Assembly (NCBI GenBank): GCA_903826185.1
Contig: CAIKDL010000128.1
Span: forward strand, 1-7,129
Source: an uncultured bacterium
Lineage (GTDB): Bacteria; Patescibacteriota; Minisyncoccia; Phycocordibacterales; PALSA-1337
Direction of reading: 5' to 3'
Length of the DNA: 7,129 bases
Shown: one piece after another, positions 1 to 5,693 of the stretch
Layout of the letters: the number at the start of each line of letters is the position of its first letter
Numbering within the stretch: position 1 is the first letter of the stretch
Notes under the pieces: model-generated
What the model was told of the DNA's origin: nothing
Seen by the model: the letters and a program-made list of their open reading frames with translations, nothing else
Database searches by the model: none
Made by a program: the position numbers and the translations under genes

Positions 1-610
1 GCAGATTTTTGCTATTCAACAAAGTTGCCACGGTTTCTTTACCAAGCAAAGACAAAATGCTCGGGTCTTTTATGATGCCGCATTTGATGATCTCACCAAG
101 ACCATCTATGACTTGAGGCTTCGCCAAGGTCTTGAGCAAACGTGCGTCGGCTATTATAGCAACTGGCTCATATATGCCGCCAATATGATTCTTCTTCGAA
201 AGAAAATCTATCCCGGTCTTGGCACCATGAGCGCTATCAACTTGAGCAACCAAAGTCGTCGGTATCTGTATATACCTGATTCCGCGCATATATATAGAGC
301 AAGCGAAACCAACAAGGTCGCCAACTGTTCCTCCACCAAGCACAATAACTAGACTAGATCTATCGAGTTTGCGTTCAGAAAATTCTGTTAAAAGATTTTT
401 GAGCGAATCCCAAGTCTTGGCCGCTTCGCCATCTGGTACAGATATTATATTCCCTGCCGAAACTCCTTCGGCGCCAGTTTTTTCGAGCACATCAAAAACC
501 CAAGAGAGCTTCTTGGCTATTTTCTTAGAGGTGACAAGATGGACATTCGATGGCTTTTCCCTCTTTAGAATGTTCTTCAAGTCCTCAATGTGATAAAGGA
601 CTTTGGACAT
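1..610 (-). CDS. aroB: 3-dehydroquinate synthase, C-terminus cut by window edge
   Basis: Reading leftward from ATG at 610-608, the frame stays open to the window edge and gives 203 residues; the family usually has about 340-370, so roughly the last 40% is missing. The enzyme converts DAHP to 3-dehydroquinate in the shikimate pathway, using NAD and a divalent metal in the cytoplasm. Visible marks are the PDGEAAK segment (59-65), the NAD-binding LGGGTVGDLVGF block (91-102), IPTTLVAQVDS (116-126), K131 of the GAKTG loop, the K140-N141 pair, and GLGEIIKCGII (170-180) with metal ligand E173 and K176. The later histidine metal ligands lie outside the window. The loop after D125 reads SAHGAKTGID where most family members have SSVGGKTGVN-like sequence. 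The related cyclases EEVS and DOIS are less likely because the AroB lysine/asparagine set is intact. It lies 12 bases after rpmE2 with no Shine-Dalgarno sequence, so it is probably co-transcribed. Confidence 0.93.
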   Translation of the reverse strand, partial: MSKVLYHIEDLKNILKREKPSNVHLVTSKKIAKKLSWVFDVLEKTGAEGVSAGNIISVPDGEAAKTWDSLKNLLTEFSERKLDRSSLVIVLGGGTVGDLVGFACSIYMRGIRYIQIPTTLVAQVDSAHGAKTGIDFLSKKNHIGGIYEPVAIIADARLLKTLAKPQVIDGLGEIIKCGIIKDPSILSLLGKETVATLLNSKNL

Positions 611-622
611 AGAAAAGGCTAT

Positions 623-889
623 CTATTTACCAGCTTTCGGCTTGGCTTTGGCTTGGCGGCTCTTGAACTTCTCAACGCGACCAGCAGTGTCGATGGTCTT
701 CTCCTGATTTGTATAGAAAGGATGCGAAGCGCTCGATATTTCGACGTAGTGAACAGGATAATCTTTGCCATCGGTCCATTTGGCAGTTTCTTTCGCTGCA
801 ATAGTCGAAGAAATAAGGAATTTGACGCCGCTGGAGTTGTCAGCGAAGATAACTAGACGGTAATCCTTTGGGTGAATATCTTTTTTCAT
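623..889 (-). CDS. rpmE2: 50S ribosomal protein bL31, cysteine-free (type B) form
   Basis: This 88-residue protein starts MKKDIHPKDY, the standard bL31 opening, and carries the family signature VEISSASHPFYT (49-60) followed by DTAGRVEKF (67-75). bL31 sits on the large subunit near the central protuberance and helps bridge the two subunits. It has no cysteines, so it is the zinc-independent C-minus form, which in many bacteria is the paralog used under zinc limitation; whether a zinc-binding copy exists elsewhere cannot be seen here. The tail (76-88) is rich in lysine and alanine. A possible promoter lies directly upstream (899-927), leaving almost no 5' leader. It heads a probable two-gene unit with aroB and is divergent from the transporter gene. 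Confidence 0.96.
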   Translation of the reverse strand: MKKDIHPKDYRLVIFADNSSGVKFLISSTIAAKETAKWTDGKDYPVHYVEISSASHPFYTNQEKTIDTAGRVEKFKSRQAKAKPKAGK

Positions 890-898
890 TGTGGGAGT

Positions 899-927
899 AA
901 TTTAACATGGAATGCAGATGCATGCAA
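899..927 (-). promoter_or_regulatory. Possible rpmE2-aroB promoter, near-leaderless
   Basis: On the minus strand a TTGCAT -35-like box (927-922) is separated by 17 bases from a TAAATT -10-like box (904-899). Only nine bases separate the -10 from the rpmE2 ATG at 889, so transcription would begin within about three bases of the start codon. No Shine-Dalgarno sequence is present. The boxes are only moderate matches to consensus. Confidence 0.45.
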
Positions 928-931
928 CCTC

Positions 932-940
932 TGTTATAAT
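932..940 (+). promoter_or_regulatory. Extended -10 promoter of the MFS transporter gene (leaderless)
   Basis: The sequence TGTTATAAT is a perfect -10 hexamer (935-940) with the TGn extension, which can replace a -35 box; the bases 17 upstream of it (ATGCAG) do not resemble TTGACA. ATG at 948 follows seven bases after the -10, at about the expected first transcribed base, so the mRNA should be leaderless. This supports 948 rather than 912 as the start codon. Confidence 0.7.
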
Positions 941-947
941 ATCCACC

Positions 948-2150
948 ATGGATCAATTGGCCACTCCAAATTATCGTCCTCGAAGCAGAACTCACATGAT
1001 ATATACGATTGCCGTCATCGGCTTCATATATACACTGCACGCGGTTATACCGATGTATTCGAACTCGAGCTTCTTGGCACTATTCGCTGATGAAAGGACT
1101 ATCAGCTACATATATATGGCTGGTGCCGCTGTAACCATATTAGCGTTCCTCTTGGCTCCTTGGGTCATCCGTAAACTCGGTAATTACCGCGTAGCTATGT
1201 GGGCAGTGGTCATTCAAATATTGCTCTTTTGGGGGCTGGTCACACAGACTTCACCTTTCATACTGACAACATTATTCGTCTTACAAACCGCAGTGATATC
1301 CGTGATAAGTTTGTGCTTGGATATATTTTTGGAGGTCTATACCGAGGGCACACATATCGGGACTGTCCGCGGCATGTACACAGCCACCTTGAACGCCTCG
1401 TGGGTCATCGCTCCCTTGATTGGCAGCATGATTATCAATGGTAACAACAATTATCACAATACTTACGTGGCGGCTCTAGCGATGCTCTTCCCTCTCTTGT
1501 ATATCATTTACAGAAATTTCCCGCGCTTCAAAGACCCAAACTACACTCATTTGTCTCCATGGCAACTAGCGAAGCATGTCAGCCACAATATAAACTGGGT
1601 TCGACTGTTCGTCGCCAATACCATCCTACAAATATTCTATGCCTGGATGACTGTCTATTGTCCTATATACCTAAATAGGGTTATGGGCTTCAACTGGGAG
1701 GAGATCGGCATAATATTGGTGATCATGCTTATACCGTTCCCGCTCATTCAATATCCTTTGGGCATTCTAGCCGACAAAAAATACGGCGAGAAGATGATTA
1801 TGGCCGTAGGCTTCGCCATAATGGGAATAACTACAATCATACTTGGATTCGTGACACTACCAAATGTGGCTCTGTGGGCTCTTATATTATTTATAACTAG
1901 GATTGGTGCAGCCGCAGCCGAGATCATGATCGAGACTTATTTCTTCAAAACCGTTTCGCCGCGTGATTCAGCGGCGCTAGGATTGTTCCGTGTTACTCGT
2001 CCAATCTCTTATTTCGTGGCTCCGCTCATCTCCATCTTCTTGTTAGCAACCACGCACACTAGCGAGATACAGCCTTATAGCTTCATATTGATAGGTGTCA
2101 TAACTCTTTGTGCACTATATCCGACGCTCAGAATCAAGGATGTTAATTAA
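948..2150 (+). CDS. Major facilitator superfamily (MFS) transporter, substrate unknown
   Basis: The protein has 400 residues from ATG 948. An in-frame ATG at 912 would add 12 residues but lies upstream of the -10 box, so 948 is preferred. About twelve hydrophobic segments are visible, split into two halves by a polar stretch around 190-215 (NFPRFKDPNY onward), which is the usual 6+6 MFS layout. The second-half copy of MFS motif A appears as GILADKKYGEKM (272-283); the corresponding first-half loop is degenerate (PWVIRKLGNYR, 71-81). Charged residues inside or near helices, such as E129, R141, R318, E325 and R348, may line the transport path. MFS proteins are inner-membrane secondary carriers of small solutes or drugs. 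Nothing in the sequence or its neighbours indicates the substrate. It is convergent with the methyltransferase gene, with 34 bases between their stops and no clear terminator. Confidence 0.88.
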   Translation: MDQLATPNYRPRSRTHMIYTIAVIGFIYTLHAVIPMYSNSSFLALFADERTISYIYMAGAAVTILAFLLAPWVIRKLGNYRVAMWAVVIQILLFWGLVTQTSPFILTTLFVLQTAVISVISLCLDIFLEVYTEGTHIGTVRGMYTATLNASWVIAPLIGSMIINGNNNYHNTYVAALAMLFPLLYIIYRNFPRFKDPNYTHLSPWQLAKHVSHNINWVRLFVANTILQIFYAWMTVYCPIYLNRVMGFNWEEIGIILVIMLIPFPLIQYPLGILADKKYGEKMIMAVGFAIMGITTIILGFVTLPNVALWALILFITRIGAAAAEIMIETYFFKTVSPRDSAALGLFRVTRPISYFVAPLISIFLLATTHTSEIQPYSFILIGVITLCALYPTLRIKDVN

Positions 2151-2184
2151 AAGAGGATAACATCGATCAAATTTTCGGGCGCCT

Positions 2185-3003
2185 TTAGATTTTTCTGGCC
2201 TCGATACACATGAATAGCGGTATCTCTTTTCTAGTACGATCTTCTTCTTGTGCGCGCGGACCTTGCTGACTTTGTTTGTGAGATATCCATTCCTCGAGAC
2301 GAGTGACAGCTAGTCCAGCGGAGTTGAGGGCTTTGAAATATGACTGCAAAGGACGATGGAATGAAATCGTGGTTGCGCCTTGCGTCTTTCCCTCTGCGCC
2401 TTTTTTGGCACCTGGCGCCATATCTATCTTGATCTTGCTGTCGGTCATGTAAGAATCGATGCGACGAAATTGTTTCTGTAACTTAGCATCCCATTCCCAA
2501 CTTGATCCTTGAGGAACTCGAAAAGCCGGATGATTCACCACCACGACCAGACGTCCGCCGGATTTCAACAGCTTGGAACTCTCCAGAAAAACTCCGCGCA
2601 TGTCTTCTATGTTTTGAATGGCCAGAACGATTGTAGCAACGTCGAAGGTGTTTGCGGCCACAGCAACCGCGGCAGCAGAAGTGACACCAGAAATCTTATC
2701 CGCTGGTGCCACAAAATAAACTATTCCTTCTGGTGAATTTTTCTTTGCGATATCGATGAGCTCAGCCGAAATATCACAACCGGTGACTTGTGCACCATTT
2801 TTATGAAAAGCTCTACTGAAATATCCTTGGCCACAAGCTATATCCAAAATTTTCTCGCCAGGTTTTGGATCGACAATACGCAGCAGGTTTGGAAGAATGA
2901 CCTTAGCCTGATAGGAATCTGGAGATTTTTCTAGGAGGTCATCATACCAATCAGCTACGCCACCCCAGGAGGTCTCTGAAGTTATTTGTTTGTTATTTTT
3001 CAT
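2185..3003 (-). CDS. Class I SAM-dependent methyltransferase, substrate unknown
   Basis: The protein has 272 residues from ATG at 3003-3001. The Rossmann fold is marked by motif I, ILDIACGQG (52-60), and by D77 in GCDIS, the usual acidic residue binding the SAM ribose. TIVLAIQNIED (124-134) and LLKSGGRLVVVVNHP (145-159) supply the later strands. The C-terminal half carries HPAFRVPQGSSWEW (158-171), QFRRIDSY (178-185), ISFHRPLQSYF (213-223) and LEEWISHK (236-243), which I associate with uncharacterised methyltransferases of similar length whose substrates may be small molecules; that link is from memory. Residues 105-119 form an Ala/Val-rich stretch just before the strand at FDVATIV, where relatives usually have a shorter loop. 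It has its own -10 box after an upstream RNA terminator, so it is probably transcribed alone. Confidence 0.9.
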   Translation of the reverse strand: MKNNKQITSETSWGGVADWYDDLLEKSPDSYQAKVILPNLLRIVDPKPGEKILDIACGQGYFSRAFHKNGAQVTGCDISAELIDIAKKNSPEGIVYFVAPADKISGVTSAAAVAVAANTFDVATIVLAIQNIEDMRGVFLESSKLLKSGGRLVVVVNHPAFRVPQGSSWEWDAKLQKQFRRIDSYMTDSKIKIDMAPGAKKGAEGKTQGATTISFHRPLQSYFKALNSAGLAVTRLEEWISHKQSQQGPRAQEEDRTRKEIPLFMCIEARKI

Positions 3004-3019
3004 TTGTATTGACCGATTG

Positions 3020-3025
3020 ATTATA
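3020..3025 (-). promoter_or_regulatory. -10 box of the methyltransferase gene
   Basis: A perfect TATAAT lies on the minus strand at 3025-3020, inside a TATATAAT context like the one before enolase. Sixteen bases separate it from the ATG at 3003, giving a leader of about nine or ten bases with no Shine-Dalgarno match. The -35 region (ATTTGA at 17 bp) is weak. Confidence 0.55.
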
Positions 3026-3065
3026 TACTATTTTGGATAAAATCAAATAAATAAGGGGCGTGAAT

Positions 3066-3106
3066 AAAAAAAGAACCGCTGCACCAGGGATGTGCGAATG
3101 CGGCTC
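3066..3106 (-). terminator. Intrinsic terminator of the small RNA
   Basis: Read on the minus strand, GAGCCGC (3106-3100) pairs with GCGGTTC (3079-3073) over seven base pairs including one G-U. An internal loop follows, then a second stem GCAC/GTGC (3098-3081 region) closing a seven-base loop. The hairpin is followed directly by seven Ts (3072-3066). On the plus strand there is no T tract, so the direction is clear. Confidence 0.85.
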
Positions 3107-3114
3107 TTCTAAGT

Positions 3115-3186
3115 GAAACCAGGAGTTGCACGCCAAGGAGGTAGGGGTGGGGAACCCCTCTGAAGAACGTGCAAGCTCCTGGTTTC
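3115..3186 (-). repeat. Long inverted repeat forming the central hairpin of the small RNA
   Basis: The arms 3115-3125 and 3176-3186 (GAAACCAGGAG and its complement) pair perfectly over 11 bp. After a single bulged base at 3175, 3126-3132 and 3168-3174 pair over seven more. The 35-base apical region holds a smaller GC hairpin, AGGGG/CCCCT (3159-3155 with 3147-3143), and the ACCTCCTT segment (3142-3135 on the minus strand). Confidence 0.85.
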
Positions 3187-3221
3187 TCGAATCTTGTAAG
3201 ACACACTGCGAATCTGGCCGA

Positions 3222-3250
3222 AGTATAGACTATAACCACTTCTATGTCAA
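3222..3250 (-). promoter_or_regulatory. Strong sigma70-type promoter of the small RNA
   Basis: On the minus strand a perfect TTGACA -35 (3250-3245), a 17-base spacer, and TATACT (3227-3222, five of six matching TATAAT) form the best promoter in the window. The predicted start is about 3215. It lies back to back with the enolase promoter, about 27 bases away. Confidence 0.82.
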
Positions 3251-3276
3251 GGCTGGAACTAAGGCCTTAAAATCTA

Positions 3277-3282
3277 TATAAT
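3277..3282 (+). promoter_or_regulatory. -10 box of the enolase gene (leaderless)
   Basis: A perfect TATAAT at 3277-3282 is followed by eight bases (CTAGCGAT) and then the enolase ATG at 3291. Transcription should therefore start at or within one or two bases of the start codon. There is no Shine-Dalgarno sequence, and the -35 region (TGGAAC at 3254-3259) is weak. Confidence 0.68.
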
Positions 3283-3290
3283 CTAGCGAT

Positions 3291-4610
3291 ATGAATAAAA
3301 TAAAATCAGTGCACGCACGTGAGATCTTGGATTCTCGTGGTAATCCAACTATAGAAGTAGAACTTACCTTATCCGATGGTTCATTTGGCAGGGCCGCAGT
3401 TCCCTCTGGCGCTTCGACAGGCAGCCATGAGGCTATAGAACTTCGCGATGGCGGACCTCGTTATGGAGGCAAAGGTGTCCTTAAGGCCGTCTCTAATGTG
3501 AACACAAAGATCGCGAAAGCCATAAAAAGCAAAGCATTCGATCAAGCATCTTTAGATGCCGCACTTATCAAGCTCGACGGCACCGCCAACAAAGGCAATC
3601 TGGGGGCCAATGCCATACTTGGAGTTTCGATGGCCTTTGCGTATGCGTCAGCAAAGAGCGCCGGCATTCCATTATACAAATACTTCAATAAGCTCTCATC
3701 GAAAACCAGTGGTGGCAAAAAGATACCAATGAAGATCCCTGTTCCGATGATGAATATCATAAACGGCGGACAGCACGCGGAAAATTCAACTGACATACAA
3801 GAATTCATGATTGTACCGATCGGCTTCAAGACTTTCTCGGAGAGACTGCGCGCCGGAGCTGAAATATTTCATGCATTGAAAAAGATCTTGAATAAGCGCG
3901 GGCTGACTACGACAGTTGGTGATGAAGGTGGATTCGCTCCTGCCCTTCCATCGAACGAAGCAGCTTTGCAGACAATCGTCGAAGCTATAACTAGTGCTGG
4001 TTATAAACCTGGTACAGATAGCAAGGTCGCCGGACAAGTAGCAATCGCGCTTGATGCTGCAGCTACAGAATTCTACAAAGAAGGCAAATACATTCTAGCT
4101 CGCGACAACAAATCTCTTTCTTCGGATGAGATGATCGCTTGGTATGGAGAGCTCACGAAGAAATACCCTATCATTTCAATTGAGGATGGCTTGGCCGAAG
4201 ATGATTGGGCAGGCTATGCAAAAATGACTGAGATTCTCGGCGGCATAAAAGGAGCAAAAAATAACTACGGTGCCGCCGGAAAAAATACCCAGCTCGTTGG
4301 TGATGACCTTTTCGTGACAAACATTGAGCGCTTGGAAAAAGGCATCAAGATGAATGTGGCTAATTCTATATTAATCAAGTTGAACCAGATCGGCACAATC
4401 TCGGAAACTCTGGCTACAATCGCCATGGCCAACAAAGCTGGCTACACTTCGATAATTTCGCATCGTTCAGGTGAAACTGAGGACGTTACTATTGCCGACT
4501 TTGCCGCGGGAACAGGTGTCGGACAAATCAAGACCGGTTCACTATCTAGAACTGACCGCGTGGCTAAATACAACCAATTATTGCGTATTGAAGAGGAGAT
4601 TGGCGGATAA
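3291..4610 (+). CDS. eno: Enolase (phosphopyruvate hydratase)
   Basis: The protein has 439 residues, full length for the family. It interconverts 2-phosphoglycerate and phosphoenolpyruvate in glycolysis using Mg2+. Visible signatures are the opening REILDSRGNPT (10-20), the mobile loop PSGASTG (38-44) with S42, H162 in GGQHAENS, the acid E212 in GDEGG, metal ligands D255, E298 (SIEDG) and D338 (GDD), the catalytic base K363 (SILIKLNQ), SHRSGETED (390-398) and K414 in QIKTGS. All catalytic positions are intact. Compared with E. coli enolase there are extra residues near 241-248 and about 12 extra at roughly 319-332, before LVGDDLF, and the C-terminal tail after RIEEEIG is short. It is convergent with gpmA, which encodes the preceding glycolytic step. 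The first ATG is supported by the alignment and by the -10 box just ahead of it. Confidence 0.98.
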   Translation: MNKIKSVHAREILDSRGNPTIEVELTLSDGSFGRAAVPSGASTGSHEAIELRDGGPRYGGKGVLKAVSNVNTKIAKAIKSKAFDQASLDAALIKLDGTANKGNLGANAILGVSMAFAYASAKSAGIPLYKYFNKLSSKTSGGKKIPMKIPVPMMNIINGGQHAENSTDIQEFMIVPIGFKTFSERLRAGAEIFHALKKILNKRGLTTTVGDEGGFAPALPSNEAALQTIVEAITSAGYKPGTDSKVAGQVAIALDAAATEFYKEGKYILARDNKSLSSDEMIAWYGELTKKYPIISIEDGLAEDDWAGYAKMTEILGGIKGAKNNYGAAGKNTQLVGDDLFVTNIERLEKGIKMNVANSILIKLNQIGTISETLATIAMANKAGYTSIISHRSGETEDVTIADFAAGTGVGQIKTGSLSRTDRVAKYNQLLRIEEEIGG

Positions 4611-4787
4611 ACGAGAGGTAAATACGCCTGAAGACAGCCATTTGGTAACTACTTTTTTGTACACAGCTTATGAACAGCATATGCACTGTTTAATGCACTT
4701 TCGCTTGTTGACTAATCCATATAAGGGTCCACAATGATAGTAGGTTCGCCTCCCCTGGAAAAGATCCTTAACACACTTTATTGGGTC

Positions 4788-4814
4788 CAAACAAAAACTG
4801 GCTCCCCGCCAGCT
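4788..4814 (-). terminator. Intrinsic terminator of the dedA/PAP2-gpmA transcript
   Basis: On the minus strand AGCTGGC (4814-4808) pairs with GCCAGTT (4802-4796) around a GGGGA loop. A T-rich run, TTTTTGTTT, begins within the stem and continues to about 4789. It lies about 120 bases past the gpmA stop codon. The plus strand has no T tract at this place. Confidence 0.72.
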
Positions 4815-4880
4815 ACAGGACACCACGTTGCCTTTTGGTTTCTTCCTTCCTAAAGTGGAGACGAACCGCTATGGCATTCC

Positions 4881-4907
4881 AGCCCGCCCCAAAAAGCGGG
4901 TTGTTTT
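4881..4907 (+). terminator. Intrinsic terminator on the plus strand, probably for eno
   Basis: AGCCCGC (4881-4887) pairs with GCGGGTT (4896-4902) around an eight-base A-rich loop and leads into TTGTTTT (4901-4907). It lies about 270 bases past the enolase stop. It either ends a long enolase 3' UTR or serves an unrecognised small plus-strand RNA. The minus strand has no T run after the same hairpin. Confidence 0.7.
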
Positions 4908-4934
4908 GCGCATGGATATAAGGTTCTTACTGTT

Positions 4935-5684
4935 CTACTTCTTGGCTTTGCCTTGATTGACCACAGACTCAAGAGCCTGTTTGAGCACAGCTTCATCAGC
5001 AAGAAAGTATTTCTTAATAGGTTTAAGATCTCCATCCATCTCATAGACAAGTGGAATACCGGTTGGCATATTGAATTCAACGATATCCGCTTCTGACATG
5101 TCATCCAGATATTTAACCAGAGCGCGCAAGCTGTTACCAGAAGCAGCTATTATTATCTTCCTTGATCCTTTTAGCTGCGGAACTATATCTGAAGTCCAGT
5201 AAGGTACAACTCTATTTACAACGTCCTTCAGGTTTTCTGACAAAGGTATCTCCGACTCTTTGAGATCAGCGTACAGAGGATCTTTGCCGGGATACATATC
5301 GCTATCTTTTGAAAGCGGCGGAATGAGGACATCGTAACCACGACGCCACAGCTTCACTTGATCTTCACCATATTTGGTGGCCATGTCAGACTTATTCAAA
5401 CCTTGCAGTGCTCCATAATGACGCTCGTTGAGCTTCCATGATTTGCGAACCTCTATATTTTGTTCTCCTAATTCTCCAAGAATTATATCCAGGGTCTTAT
5501 TAGCTCTCTTCAGAACAGAAGTAAAAGCCAGATCAAAACTGAAACCAGCATCCTTGAGAGATTTCCCAGCTCGATGAGCTTCACTTATACCCTTCTCCGT
5601 AAGATCAACATCGACCCAACCAGCAAAACGGTTCTCTTTGTTCCAGACACTCTCGCCATGCCTTATCAAAACTATTTTATACAT
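4935..5684 (-). CDS. gpmA: 2,3-bisphosphoglycerate-dependent phosphoglycerate mutase with a catalytic His-to-Ser change
   Basis: The protein has 249 residues (E. coli GpmA has 250) and aligns with GpmA end to end, including the tail NQGKAK. The family interconverts 3- and 2-phosphoglycerate through a phosphohistidine. Present are LIRHGES (6-12) with the phosphorylated H9, NRFAGWVDVDLTEKG (18-32), TSVLKRA (55-61), the acid/base E87 in NERHYGALQGLNK (86-98), WRRGYD (113-118), and NMPTGIPLVYE (205-215). The second active-site histidine, normally in AAHGNSLRAL, is S182 here (AASGNSLRAL). The codon is TCT, two changes from a His codon, so one sequencing error does not explain it. Activity is therefore uncertain. 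The gene follows the DedA-PAP2 gene by 31 bases and may share its transcript, though a weak promoter also lies in between. Confidence 0.95.
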   Translation of the reverse strand: MYKIVLIRHGESVWNKENRFAGWVDVDLTEKGISEAHRAGKSLKDAGFSFDLAFTSVLKRANKTLDIILGELGEQNIEVRKSWKLNERHYGALQGLNKSDMATKYGEDQVKLWRRGYDVLIPPLSKDSDMYPGKDPLYADLKESEIPLSENLKDVVNRVVPYWTSDIVPQLKGSRKIIIAASGNSLRALVKYLDDMSEADIVEFNMPTGIPLVYEMDGDLKPIKKYFLADEAVLKQALESVVNQGKAKK

Positions 5685-5693
5685 ATTTTGTGG

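Larger units (their letters stand above)
3066..3215 (-). ncRNA. Unidentified structured small RNA, about 150 nt
   Basis: A strong minus-strand promoter (3250-3222) predicts a start near 3215, and an intrinsic terminator ends the transcript at about 3066. In between there is no credible reading frame but there is strong structure: an 18-bp stem (3115-3132 with 3168-3186) with one bulged base, an inner hairpin in its 35-base loop, and the terminator hairpin. The loop includes ACCUCCUU, which matches the 16S rRNA 3' end. It has no SRP-type GGAA/AGCAG motif and no tmRNA or RNase P signature that I recognise. A 6S-like RNA remains possible, since the 5' end can pair weakly with the 3' part around an internal bubble, but this is unproven. 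Alternatively it could be an attenuator leader for the methyltransferase gene, whose start lies 62 bases beyond the U tract; the separate -10 there argues against this. Confidence 0.68.
4611..4934. other. Convergent intergenic spacer between eno and gpmA
   Basis: No credible gene is seen in these 324 bases. The enolase-proximal part (4611-4735) has only weak structure, such as AACAG/CTGTT around 4674-4691, and a T6 run without a convincing stem. The gpmA-proximal part holds two opposite intrinsic terminators, described separately. Each lies past the other, so the two mRNAs would overlap by about 100 bases at their 3' ends unless one terminator serves an unseen small RNA. Confidence 0.6.

Noticed and set aside
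840..1090. Frames overlapping the rpmE2-MFS divergent region (840-1040 minus and 872-1090 plus)
   Set aside because: They are shadows of rpmE2 and the transporter gene, with no recognisable protein pattern.
2151..2184. Possible bidirectional terminator between the MFS and methyltransferase genes
   Set aside because: Only a short GGCGCC palindrome near 2179 is present, without a proper stem-loop followed by a T run in either direction.
3021..3239. A 72-codon minus-strand frame covering the small-RNA region
   Set aside because: It starts with GTG inside the spacer of the TTGACA/TATACT promoter, upstream of the expected transcription start, runs through the long hairpin and the terminator, and its translation resembles no protein I know.
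3135..3281. Plus-strand AAGGAGGT followed closely by a 44-codon frame from GTG 3147
   Set aside because: The match to a Shine-Dalgarno site is good, but other genes here do not use such sites, the frame runs antisense through the RNA hairpin and promoter, and its stop lies within the enolase -10 box. The translation shows no domain-like pattern.
4736..4760. GGTTCGCCTCC, resembling a tRNA T-loop
   Set aside because: The flanking bases do not make a five-pair T stem, and no acceptor stem, anticodon arm or D arm can be found around it.
4798..4905. Minus-strand GGAAGGAAG plus TGTAGCTGGC, reminiscent of the bacterial 4.5S SRP RNA
   Set aside because: The GGAA tetraloop stem and the AGCAG internal loop that define SRP RNA do not form here, and no promoter is seen at the right place. 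The resemblance is to short words only.
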